NCBI GenBank assembly: GCA_965226645.1
Contig: CBDDDL010000004.1
Coordinates: forward strand, 1,240,001-1,304,000
Direction: 5' to 3'
Length of the DNA: 64,000 nucleotides
From: Poriferisodalis sp965226645
Lineage (GTDB): Bacteria > Actinomycetota > Acidimicrobiia > Acidimicrobiales > Poriferisodalaceae
Positions within the stretch are counted from its first letter, which is position 1. Every line of letters begins with the position of its first letter. The position numbers and the translations under genes were made by a program. The notes under the pieces are model-generated. The model was given only the letters and a program-made list of their open reading frames with translations. It ran no database searches and was not told the DNA's origin. This document shows positions 10,514 to 18,219 of this stretch, piece by piece.

Positions 10514-11323
10514 ATGAACGTGGTCGAAACTCCGCCCGGCGGGCAGACTGGCTCGATGGCCCAATCCTGCGACCACGCTCTCGCCGCGAGCGTGGCCACC
10601 GAAGCCGGGGTCATGCTGGTCGAGATCCGCGAGCGCATGTTCAACGCTGGCGCCGGGACGTGGGAAGTCCGCGACACCGGCGACATGGAAGCGCACCACC
10701 TGATCATGAACCGCCTGAGCGAAGCGCGGCCCGGTGACGCAATTCTGTCCGAAGAGGGCCGCGATGACCTCGTTCGACTGTCAGCAGAGCGGGTTTGGAT
10801 CGTCGACCCGCTGGACGGGACGCGCGAGTACTCCGAGCCCGGCCGCAGCGACTGGGCCGTTCACGTAGCACTCGTCGAGGGCGGCATTCCGACGGCGGGC
10901 GCCGTGGCGCTGCCCGCTGTCGGTCAGACGCTGTGCACCGACCCGGAGCCATCGTTGCCCGCCTCAACAGGCGGCCGTCCGCGCATGGTGGTGAGCCGTT
11001 CCCGACCCCCCGCGGCCGCGATCATCGTGGCCCAGGCCCTTGACGCCGAGCTCTTGAAATTGGGCTCCGCCGGTGCGAAGGCGATGGCGGTGGTGCTGGG
11101 GATGGCTGACATTTACGCCCACTCGGGCGGCCAGTACGAGTGGGACAACTGCGCGCCGGTGGCAGTGGCGCGGGCTGCGGGCCTGCACGCCAGCCGCTGC
11201 GACGGATCCGAGCTCGAGTACAACTTCGCCGATCCCTGGCTCCCCGACCTTCTTATCTGCCGTCCCGAGTTCGCGGCCGATGCCCTCGAAGCGCTGCGAA
11301 AGGTGATCGAGGGCGAAGCCTGA
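10514..11323 (+). CDS. cysQ: 3'-phosphoadenosine 5'-phosphate phosphatase, CysQ family
   Basis: 269 residues from the ATG at 10514 (an AGGA lies about 10 bases upstream); Met at 10556 is an alternative that still keeps the whole domain. Metal-binding inositol monophosphatase-fold motifs are DAILSEEGRDD, WIVDPLDGTREY and GGQYEWDNCAP. The protein follows mycobacterial CysQ closely (GSAGAKAMAVV, GLHASRCDGS, YNFADPWLPDLLICR). It would remove the 3' phosphate from PAP/PAPS and may act on inositol phosphates, protecting the sulfate assimilation pathway. An enoyl-CoA hydratase gene follows after 11 bases, so the two are probably one transcript, without an obvious metabolic link. Confidence 0.9.
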   Translation: MNVVETPPGGQTGSMAQSCDHALAASVATEAGVMLVEIRERMFNAGAGTWEVRDTGDMEAHHLIMNRLSEARPGDAILSEEGRDDLVRLSAERVWIVDPLDGTREYSEPGRSDWAVHVALVEGGIPTAGAVALPAVGQTLCTDPEPSLPASTGGRPRMVVSRSRPPAAAIIVAQALDAELLKLGSAGAKAMAVVLGMADIYAHSGGQYEWDNCAPVAVARAAGLHASRCDGSELEYNFADPWLPDLLICRPEFAADALEALRKVIEGEA

Positions 11324-11334
11324 GGTGTTGTGAC

Positions 11335-12156
11335 ATGGAGCTGAAAGCGACGAAGTACGCCGTGGACGGACCGATTGCGACCCTGACGCTGTCACGGCCG
11401 CATCGCCGCAATGCGTGGACCGGCAGGATGCACACCGAATTCCGCTGGCTGCTCGAACAAGCCGAGGCGGACCCGACGGTCCGTGTCGTCATCATCACCG
11501 GCGAGGGACGGGATTTCTGCGTCGGCGCCGATACCCAGGCACTGGAGGGTCACAGCGACAAGGGCGGCTACGACGCCGGAACGCCGCCCGATCTGGCGAT
11601 GCCGGGCTACGGCGTGGCACCGGAGTTCAATCAGAACTTCGCGTTCATGATGGCGTTGGAGGTCATCACCATCGCAGCCGTCAACGGTGCCGCAGCCGGT
11701 GCCGGATTGGTACTGGCCTGCTACTGCGACCTGCGTTTTGCTGCCGCCGACGCGAAGCTGACCACCGCCCACGGGCCGCTTGGGCTGCCGGCGGAGTTCG
11801 GGCTGTCATGGGTGCTGCCTCGGCTGGTCGGCATCACGCGATCGAACGACCTGCTGCTGTCGAGCCGCAAGCTCTTGGCCTCGCAGACGCAGGGCTGGGG
11901 ACTGTGGAACGAGGTCATGGGCGCCGAGTTGCTCATGGACTTCGTCAACAACTACGCGCACGACATGGCTGCGCGCGTCGCTCCCAGCTCGCTGTCGGTG
12001 ACGAAACGGCAGATCTATCTCGACCAGCACCGCGATGTCGGCACGGCGGTGGCGGAGTCCGATCGCCTGCTCTCCGACATGATCCCCAGCCCCGACTACA
12101 TCGAGGGCGTCCGCGCGCTCAGCGAGCGCAGGCCCGCTCGCTGGCCCGAGCGGTGA
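11335..12156 (+). CDS. Enoyl-CoA hydratase/isomerase family protein (crotonase fold)
   Basis: 273 residues. The ATG at 11335 has a GAGGTG Shine-Dalgarno overlapping the end of cysQ. Crotonase features are ATLTLSRPHRRNAWTG, the oxyanion-hole segment ITGEGRDFCVGADTQAL, and IAAVNGAAAGAGLVLACYCDLRFA. The usual second catalytic Glu region reads GLPAEFGLSWVLPRLVG, which retains a Glu. It probably acts on an acyl-CoA in beta-oxidation or a related route; the specific substrate is not predictable. The C-terminus ends in an Arg-rich tail. The next gene is convergent, 9 bases away. Confidence 0.88.
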   Translation: MELKATKYAVDGPIATLTLSRPHRRNAWTGRMHTEFRWLLEQAEADPTVRVVIITGEGRDFCVGADTQALEGHSDKGGYDAGTPPDLAMPGYGVAPEFNQNFAFMMALEVITIAAVNGAAAGAGLVLACYCDLRFAAADAKLTTAHGPLGLPAEFGLSWVLPRLVGITRSNDLLLSSRKLLASQTQGWGLWNEVMGAELLMDFVNNYAHDMAARVAPSSLSVTKRQIYLDQHRDVGTAVAESDRLLSDMIPSPDYIEGVRALSERRPARWPER

Positions 12157-12165
12157 ACCGCTGCG

Positions 12166-13962
12166 TCACACCTCCAGCACAGTGATCGTGCCAGTGTCGC
12201 CGTTCACTTCGATGAGCGCCCCGTCAGGAATCCGACCCGTCGCCCCCGTGGCAGAGACCACGCAGGGAAGGCCCAGCTCACGGCTCACGATGATCGAGTG
12301 ACTGAGCGCCGCGCCGACATCGACGACGACTGCTGACGCACCGACGAACAGCGGCGTCCACGACGGATCGGTCAGCGGCGCGACCAGCACGTCGCCAGGT
12401 TGGAGCGCTGTGGGGTCAGTGCTGTCGAGGATGATCCTGGCACGCCCGCGTGCAATGCCAGGGCAGCCCGGCAGTCCTGCGAGCGTGTCGCCAACGCTCA
12501 GCGCCGACAGCTCGATCTCATCGCGACGTGGCCATTCGTGCATCGGCGGCGCTTCACCGACGATGACAAATGGCTCCTGACGTGCAACTGCATCGTCGAA
12601 CACCGCCTGCCGCTCGGCGATGATCTCGGACCACCCCGTCGGGTCATCGATGAGTTCGTGCAGTTCGCTGAATCGCAGCATCGATGTATCGGTCATCTGC
12701 GAGATGGCGCCCCGATCGATGAGGCGCTGGCCAAGCACTCGCGAGGCCACCCGTGTCTCATTGACGAAACGGACGCAGTTAGTTTTCGTGCGCTCACGGC
12801 CAGGCAAGTACACCGCGGCGGCTCCCAGTGCCAGTTCGAACTGCATCTGCGCCTCAGGGTTGCTGGCCAGCGCTTGCGACATCGCTGAGCTCAATACCTC
12901 GCGCTGTGAGGTGAGTCCGGCGCGCCGAAGCGCGGGATCCGCGTCGGGCGGCGCGAGGCGCATGCGGTCAATGGCTGCAAGCGCGATGTCCGGATCCGTT
13001 TCCCATGTCGGGCAGCTGATCTCCCACTCGTTGGGTCCACGTGAACCGAATTCGTACAGAAACTGCTCGAAGGCCTCACTGAACGCTGCCGCGTCGCTTC
13101 CCGACGCATCGGCAGCTGCATCCAATCGCGCCGACACGCCGGCAGGGCCGTCATCGAACAAAGCTGTCAAATCGCTCGACGCCGCAACCTGGCGGCCGAG
13201 TCGCCACATCGCATCCGACGGCGCCGCGGACGCGACATCCCCGTAGCCCGCCACCAGCTTGAGCGTGTCGGATGGCCGACCCGCCGCGGTGCATACCTGC
13301 TCGAGCACTCCCAAGGGGACCGCTGCCAAGAAGGACACCCGCAAGTGGGTTGCGAACAGCTCGCGAAAGCCCGTGCCTCCGGTGAAGCCGCGTTCGAGGT
13401 ACTCCATGATCCACTCCGCGATCTCATGGTCGCCCATCTGTTCGAAGTCCGGCCGCCTCGCGCGCATCTCCGCAAGCCGCGACTCGTCGTCGAAGACTTC
13501 GGGCAAAGCCGGCGCGGTGAACAGGTACAGGAACGTCTCGGCGATGCGCTGGGTCGCTTCGGGATTCTCGTCGTCGGGATGCGACTCGTAGGGCGGTATG
13601 CCTGGTTGCTCGCCGAAGAAATTGCGATCGACAGTCTCCACGTCGATCTCGGGCGCCCGAACCCCGAAGATGCGCCCAACGGCCGCATTCAGGTACGTGT
13701 ATCCGCCGAACACGCCCAAGAAGACGCACTCATCGGGGTCAAACTCGTCGTGGGTGAACGCTCCGATGGCCACGTAGGCGTCGCGGAACGCCAACTCCGA
13801 CATGCGAATGCCTTCGTCGTTTTGAAACGCGAAGTCGAACGTGCTCATCTTGACGGGGTCCGGAAAGACCTCACCGACATTGGCGCGTGTCCACAACGGG
13901 TAGCGATCCGACGACTTGGTGCTGACGAAGTAACCGCCATGCGCTGTCGATTGTCCCGGCAT
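12166..13962 (-). CDS. PEP-utilizer swivel (mobile His) domain protein
   Basis: 598 residues from an ATG preceded by AGGAGG. The last ~100 residues are a PEP-utilizing-enzyme mobile domain: GCPGIARGRARIIL, TDPSWTPLF, and ALSHSIIVSRELGLPCV with the phospho-accepting His. The first ~480 residues are helical and Glu/Asp/Arg-rich, resembling the middle region of rifampicin phosphotransferase-like and Rv2047c-like proteins. No ATP-grasp and no PEP/pyruvate-binding barrel is visible. It is therefore either half of a two-protein phosphotransferase or an enzyme of unknown reaction. It stands alone and is convergent with the crotonase gene. An earlier in-frame start exists at 14046 but lacks a ribosome site. 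Confidence 0.8.
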   Translation of the reverse strand: MPGQSTAHGGYFVSTKSSDRYPLWTRANVGEVFPDPVKMSTFDFAFQNDEGIRMSELAFRDAYVAIGAFTHDEFDPDECVFLGVFGGYTYLNAAVGRIFGVRAPEIDVETVDRNFFGEQPGIPPYESHPDDENPEATQRIAETFLYLFTAPALPEVFDDESRLAEMRARRPDFEQMGDHEIAEWIMEYLERGFTGGTGFRELFATHLRVSFLAAVPLGVLEQVCTAAGRPSDTLKLVAGYGDVASAAPSDAMWRLGRQVAASSDLTALFDDGPAGVSARLDAAADASGSDAAAFSEAFEQFLYEFGSRGPNEWEISCPTWETDPDIALAAIDRMRLAPPDADPALRRAGLTSQREVLSSAMSQALASNPEAQMQFELALGAAAVYLPGRERTKTNCVRFVNETRVASRVLGQRLIDRGAISQMTDTSMLRFSELHELIDDPTGWSEIIAERQAVFDDAVARQEPFVIVGEAPPMHEWPRRDEIELSALSVGDTLAGLPGCPGIARGRARIILDSTDPTALQPGDVLVAPLTDPSWTPLFVGASAVVVDVGAALSHSIIVSRELGLPCVVSATGATGRIPDGALIEVNGDTGTITVLEV

Positions 13963-14364
13963 CTGCCCTCCTGTGCGCGAACTCGAGTCTCGGGTAACGC
14001 GCGGAACAGCCTCGCGCGCTGCTGAGTCCCGGCCAACCACTCGCACGCGCCCCGCAGCACGAATACGACGAGGACTGCGCGGCGACGCTGCGTGAGTCCA
14101 GCCTTCGTTCGCTTCGCTGGGGGATCGCTCGAGCCCAGAGAACGGAGCGGGCCGGGCAGCCGCCTCCCCCTCGTGGTGGCTGCCCGGCCAAGCCGTGCTG
14201 AGATGTTACGCTCCCGCGCCCCCCTTCGGACCGGCTCGTGTGCGAACCGGACTTCGGGAGCTCAAGTTGCCCCGGACCGAAGCAGCCTCGCGCGCATATC
14301 CTTGCCAGTCCGCACTGCGCCTGCCGCATTGCCATCAAGTCCGCGGCTCGGAAGGAATCGCCCG
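13963..14364. other. 402-base divergent intergenic region with strong hairpins
   Basis: No credible gene. It contains a 12-bp perfect inverted repeat (GGCCGGGCAGCC at 14150-14161 against 14178-14189, extendable by three pairs into a short loop). A second hairpin at 14231-14250 (CCGGCTCG-TGTG-CGAACCGG) has one mismatch. Both would lie in the leader of the MBL gene if it is transcribed from upstream, so a structured leader or small RNA is possible. No known riboswitch motif was recognised. Confidence 0.5.
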
Positions 14365-15372
14365 ATGTCGGTGACCATAAAGCACTACCGCGACCTCGGC
14401 GAGTTTGACTACGGCGCGTCCGTCGCGGTGACACCGCTCGTCCGCCGCGTGATCTGTGAGAACCCGACGCCGTTCACTTACCGGGGTACGGGCACCTACA
14501 TCGTCGGTCATGGCGACGTGGCAGTCATTGACGCGGGTCCGCCACTGCCGAGTCACCTCGACAACCTGGCGTCGGCTCTCGGTCCCGACGAAACGGTTAG
14601 CGCTGTCCTCGTGACGCACACCCACAGCGATCACTCGCCGCTGACGAAAGACCTGACGGCGGCCACGGGGGCATTGAGCTACGGCTTCGGGCCACACGGG
14701 GCCGTCGGACCCGATGACCCCGACGACAAGGTCGACTTCTCCGCGTACATCAGCGAAGCCGAACAGCAGAAGTACCGGGCGGAATACGACGCTCTGCCCC
14801 CCGAGCTCAAGCGGGAGGGTGCCGACACCGACTTCGTCCCGGACGTGGCCCTCGTCGACGGCGACATCGTGTCCGGCGACGGCTGGACCCTGCGTGCAGT
14901 GCACACCCCGGGGCATTGTTCCAATCACCTCTGCTACGAGCTGATCGAGGAGAAGTCGCTGTTCTCCGGCGATCACGTCATGGGGTGGGCCACCAGCGTC
15001 GTCGGGCCGCCCGACGGCTCGATGCAGGACTACATGGCCTCGCTGGCAAAACTGCTCGACTTCGACCACGAGACGTACTTCCCGACACATGGCCCGCCGA
15101 TTCCGGAGCCCGCTGCGTACGTGCGCTCGTTCATCGCACATCGCACCGAACGCGAGCGAATGATTGTCGAGTATCTGCGGTCGGGCCCTTGCCAGATCGC
15201 GGACTTCGTGCCCGAGATGTACGAGGGATACGACAAGCGGTTGTGGTATCCGGCCGCGAATTCCGTCTACGCGCACATGTTGCACCTCGTCGAGAGCGGT
15301 CGCGCACGTGTGCTCGACGATCACGGCCAGCCCAAGCTCACCTCCGTCTATGAGCTGACTGAGGCCGCCTGA
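14365..15372 (+). CDS. MBL-fold metallo-hydrolase (LACTB2/beta-lactamase-like)
   Basis: 335 residues. The ATG at 14365 follows GAAGGA by 8 bases. The zinc motif THTHSDHSPLTKD is near residue 90, with later ligands in PGHCSNH, FSGDHVMGW and FPTHGPPIPEP. The last ~70 residues (SFIAHRTERERMIVEYL to the end) form the winged-helix-like C-terminal domain seen in LACTB2-type proteins. It is likely a cytoplasmic hydrolase or ribonuclease-like enzyme; the substrate is unknown. It lies 5 bases upstream of nucS and is probably co-transcribed with it, an arrangement compatible with nucleic-acid processing, though that is inference. Confidence 0.85.
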   Translation: MSVTIKHYRDLGEFDYGASVAVTPLVRRVICENPTPFTYRGTGTYIVGHGDVAVIDAGPPLPSHLDNLASALGPDETVSAVLVTHTHSDHSPLTKDLTAATGALSYGFGPHGAVGPDDPDDKVDFSAYISEAEQQKYRAEYDALPPELKREGADTDFVPDVALVDGDIVSGDGWTLRAVHTPGHCSNHLCYELIEEKSLFSGDHVMGWATSVVGPPDGSMQDYMASLAKLLDFDHETYFPTHGPPIPEPAAYVRSFIAHRTERERMIVEYLRSGPCQIADFVPEMYEGYDKRLWYPAANSVYAHMLHLVESGRARVLDDHGQPKLTSVYELTEAA

Positions 15373-15377
15373 GCCCG

Positions 15378-16037
15378 GTGCGCCTGCTCATCGCGCGCTG
15401 CACCGTCGAGTACTCGGGCCGGCTCGACGCGCACCTGCCCGAGGCGGTTCGGCTCATCATGGCGAAGGCCGATGGCTGCGTGGCGATCCACGCCGACGGG
15501 GGCGCCTACAAGCCTCTCAACTGGATGAACGCCCCCAACCGACTGGTGTGTGAGCCCGACCGCTGGCGCGTCACCAATGATCGGGGCGAACGCCTCGAGA
15601 TCCTCCTCGCTGAGGTCTACAGCGACACAACCCATGAGCTCGGCTCAGACCCGGGCCTCAACAAGGATGGCGTTGAGGCCCACCTACAGGAGCTTGTGGC
15701 TGCGCACCCCGCGACGCTCGCGGACGGCACGGTCCTGGTGCGACGCGAGTACCCCACCGACATCGGACCGGTCGACCTGCTGTGTCGAGATACGGACGGA
15801 GGCACCTTGGCTGTCGAGATCAAGCGCCGCGGCGAGATCGACGGCGTGGAGCAGCTTTGCCGGTACCTCGAGTACCTGAACCGGGATGCCCGCTTGGCGC
15901 CCGTGTCCGGCGTCTTCGCCGCGCAGGAGATAAAGCCCCAGGCCCGGGTGCTCGCGGCCGATCGCGGCATCCGTTGCGTTGTGCTCGATTACGACGAACT
16001 GCGCGGCATCACGAGCGACGCCTTGAAGCTGTTCTGA
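15378..16037 (+). CDS. nucS: Mismatch-specific endonuclease NucS/EndoMS
   Basis: 219 residues, GTG start. The N-terminal DNA-binding half has the family stretch KADGCVAIHADGGAYKPLNW. The nuclease half has LVRREYPTDIGPVDLLCRD and AVEIKRRGEIDGVEQL, giving the D-ExK catalytic core, then GVFAAQEIKPQARVLAADRGI. Mycobacterial NucS is nearly co-linear. It replaces MutS/MutL in most Actinobacteria and many Archaea by cutting both strands at mismatches. The C-terminal LKLF fits the short sliding-clamp-binding tail of NucS proteins. Confidence 0.96.
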   Translation: MRLLIARCTVEYSGRLDAHLPEAVRLIMAKADGCVAIHADGGAYKPLNWMNAPNRLVCEPDRWRVTNDRGERLEILLAEVYSDTTHELGSDPGLNKDGVEAHLQELVAAHPATLADGTVLVRREYPTDIGPVDLLCRDTDGGTLAVEIKRRGEIDGVEQLCRYLEYLNRDARLAPVSGVFAAQEIKPQARVLAADRGIRCVVLDYDELRGITSDALKLF

Positions 16038-16088
16038 GCTGCCGGCTCGTAGGGCCCGGCTCCCCGAGGCTGCTGCGGTGTCAGACCG

Positions 16089-16970
16089 CTAGTTGTAGAT
16101 GCACAGGCCGTTGTCGATGACGACTCGCTCGGAGTCGGTGCCTCGCTGCGCGATCGTTCGGTAGATGGCCCGCCCGTCGCCGTCGTCCCATACGCGGATC
16201 GTGAGTTCGTCGCCTGGAAAGACCGGCGAGGAAAAACGCGAATCCATCGAATGGAACCGCGCCGGATCGCCTTCGCAGAGAGTGTGCAGCAACGCGCGGC
16301 CAGTGAAGCCGTAGGTGCACAGCCCGTGCAAAATCGGCTTCGGGAAGCCCGCTAGCTCTGTGGCGAACCATGGATCGCTGTGCAGCGGGTTGTAGTCACC
16401 GCTCAGGCGATAGGTGAGCGCCTGGTCGGAGCGGGTCTGGTATACGACCTCGTAGTCGGGATCGGTGTCGGGTGCGATGACCATGACACCGGTGCTTCCC
16501 GCCTCGCCGCCGAAGCCGCCCGAACCACGAATGACCACCGAGCTCCGCAACTCGAAGAGCACCTCGCCGCTTTCGGCGTCGACCGCAGTGGCCTCGGAGT
16601 CGATGATGGCGTTGCGGCCCTCGCCCTTGTCCCACATGCCGGCGATGCGGTCTGTGATCTCGACGCTGCCCTCGGTGGGAATCGGCCGGTGCACCGTGAT
16701 GCCCTGGCTGCCGTGCAGCAGCTTGCCCCAGTCGAGATCGCCGGCATGGGCCATGGCGCCACCGGCGCCGAAGCCGATCACCACGCCCTGCGTCGGGAAG
16801 GCCTTGTGCTCGATTTCCTTGGAGTTGTGGGTGGTGAATTCGAGCTCCGAGGCGAAAGGATCCTCCGCTCCCGCGCCGATGCCCACTGCGTACAGCAGCG
16901 AGTCGCGGAATGTCCACGACCGAGTGGTCGGCGTGCCGGTAGCTCCGACCGCATCCGGATTGATTCCCAT
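16089..16970 (-). CDS. MaoC-type 2-enoyl-CoA hydratase 2
   Basis: 293 residues with a double hot-dog arrangement. The second half holds the hydratase 2 motif YRLSGDYNPLHSDPWFA (catalytic Asp/His) followed by GFPKPILHGLCTYGF; the first half lacks these catalytic residues but shares the fold. This is the layout of the hydratase part of peroxisomal multifunctional enzyme 2. The product would be (3R)-hydroxyacyl-CoA, oxidised by the SDR encoded immediately upstream on the same strand. The pair would complete an R-specific beta-oxidation step. Confidence 0.92.
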   Translation of the reverse strand: MGINPDAVGATGTPTTRSWTFRDSLLYAVGIGAGAEDPFASELEFTTHNSKEIEHKAFPTQGVVIGFGAGGAMAHAGDLDWGKLLHGSQGITVHRPIPTEGSVEITDRIAGMWDKGEGRNAIIDSEATAVDAESGEVLFELRSSVVIRGSGGFGGEAGSTGVMVIAPDTDPDYEVVYQTRSDQALTYRLSGDYNPLHSDPWFATELAGFPKPILHGLCTYGFTGRALLHTLCEGDPARFHSMDSRFSSPVFPGDELTIRVWDDGDGRAIYRTIAQRGTDSERVVIDNGLCIYN

Positions 16971-17041
16971 GTTCGATCTTCTCCTGCTCTGGGGTTTAGG
17001 GGTGGTCTCGGTTGATCTGTGGTGTTGATGCTGGTCAGCCC

Positions 17042-17097
17042 GGCTGGGTCAATCGGGTTGGGCCAATCGGGTTGGGCCAATCGGGTTGGGTCAGTCA
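17042..17097. repeat. Four tandem 14-bp units at the SDR stop codon
   Basis: Units 17042-17055, 17056-17069, 17070-17083 and 17084-17097; the middle two are identical (GGTTGGGCCAATCG). On the coding (minus) strand a copy begins at the TGA of the SDR gene (17093-17091), and the array fills most of the gap to the MaoC gene. Confidence 0.9.
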
Positions 17098-18008
17098 GCG
17101 AGGCCGCCGTCGGCCGGCTGGCCGTCCATGCCGCTGTTGAGCGGTGCGTCTCGCACCAGCTGGCGCGCCGCTTCGCCAATGCGGGTCGGGTCGTCGATGG
17201 CGTCGATGGTTGGTCCCCGATGCCAGCCATTGGCGACAGCGAGCATGCGACCGGAAGCCTCGAAGATTCGGCCTGACACGCCAGCCGCCTCTTCGGAGCA
17301 GAGCCAGGTCACGATGGGTGCGATGTACCTCGGGTGCATCATCGCCTGCTGCTCCTCGGATGCCTCGCCCATGCCTAAGTCCTCGGTCATGCGAGTTAGC
17401 GCGCCGGGCGCAACCGCGTTGACACGGACGCCGTAGCGCCCCAGCTCACGCGCCGCGATGATCGTGAAGGCGGCGATGCCCATCTTGGCAGCGCCGTAGT
17501 TGGTCTGACCCGGGTTCCCGTAGAGCCCCGAGACCGAGGTCGTGTTGACAATGGACGCGTTGACCTGCTCGCCTGCCTTGGCCTTCTCGCGCCAGTAGGC
17601 GCTGGCCCAGCGAGCCGGCGCGAAGGTTCCCTTCAGGTGGACCTTGATGACCGCATCCCACTCTTCCTCGGTCATATTCACGAGCATGCGATCGCGCAGG
17701 ATGCCGGCGTTGTTCACGACACCGTGAAGATCGCCGAACGTCTCGATGGCCTGGTTGACGAGCCGCTGTGCTCCCTCCCAGTCCGAGATGTCGTCGCCGT
17801 TGGCAACCGCTTCCCCGCCCATCGCGGCGATCTCCAGCACGACCTCGTCGGCAGGACCGACGTCAGAACCCGTGCCATCACGCGCTCCGCCGAGGTCGTT
17901 GCAGACCACCTTCGCCCCATGCTCGGCCAGCATCAGGCAGTGCTCACGCCCGATCCCCCGGGCGCCTCCGGTGACGATGACAACTCGGCCTTCGCACAGC
18001 TTGCTCAT
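17091..18008 (-). CDS. SDR-family (3R)-hydroxyacyl-CoA dehydrogenase-like (MFE-2 type)
   Basis: 305 residues, ATG start. Rossmann motif TGGARGIGREHC at the N-terminus, NNAGILRDRMLVNM, the catalytic Ser in NTTSVSGLYGN and YGAAKMG (Tyr/Lys). The insertion WREKAKAGEQVNASIVNTTS and the phrase NDLGGARDGTGSD are typical of the dehydrogenase domain of MFE-2/HSD17B4 rather than of generic SDRs. With the MaoC gene downstream it reproduces as separate proteins the two activities fused in peroxisomal MFE-2. Divergent from the VanW gene. Confidence 0.88.
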   Translation of the reverse strand: MSKLCEGRVVIVTGGARGIGREHCLMLAEHGAKVVCNDLGGARDGTGSDVGPADEVVLEIAAMGGEAVANGDDISDWEGAQRLVNQAIETFGDLHGVVNNAGILRDRMLVNMTEEEWDAVIKVHLKGTFAPARWASAYWREKAKAGEQVNASIVNTTSVSGLYGNPGQTNYGAAKMGIAAFTIIAARELGRYGVRVNAVAPGALTRMTEDLGMGEASEEQQAMMHPRYIAPIVTWLCSEEAAGVSGRIFEASGRMLAVANGWHRGPTIDAIDDPTRIGEAARQLVRDAPLNSGMDGQPADGGLAD

Positions 18009-18219
18009 GTCGTTGAGAATCCCTTCCCGTCAATCAGCTGCGGTCGACCACTGGCGCCGCAGCCGCGGCACTTCAGTGCTGTGCCGACGGCCCCGGAGTA
18101 TCGCACGACAGCTACCAGCCGTGCACCTCAAGCACCGGAATCACCACATGGCGAGCCCGGCACGACGCTGTGATGCCGTGCCGCTTGGATGCGCCGGGCG
18201 GCACGTACGCTCAACCCCC

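Noticed and set aside
14231..14310. SRP-type RNA suggested by GGACCGAAGCAGCC
   Set aside because: The full GGAAG/AGCA apical loop and the pairing 5' arm are absent.
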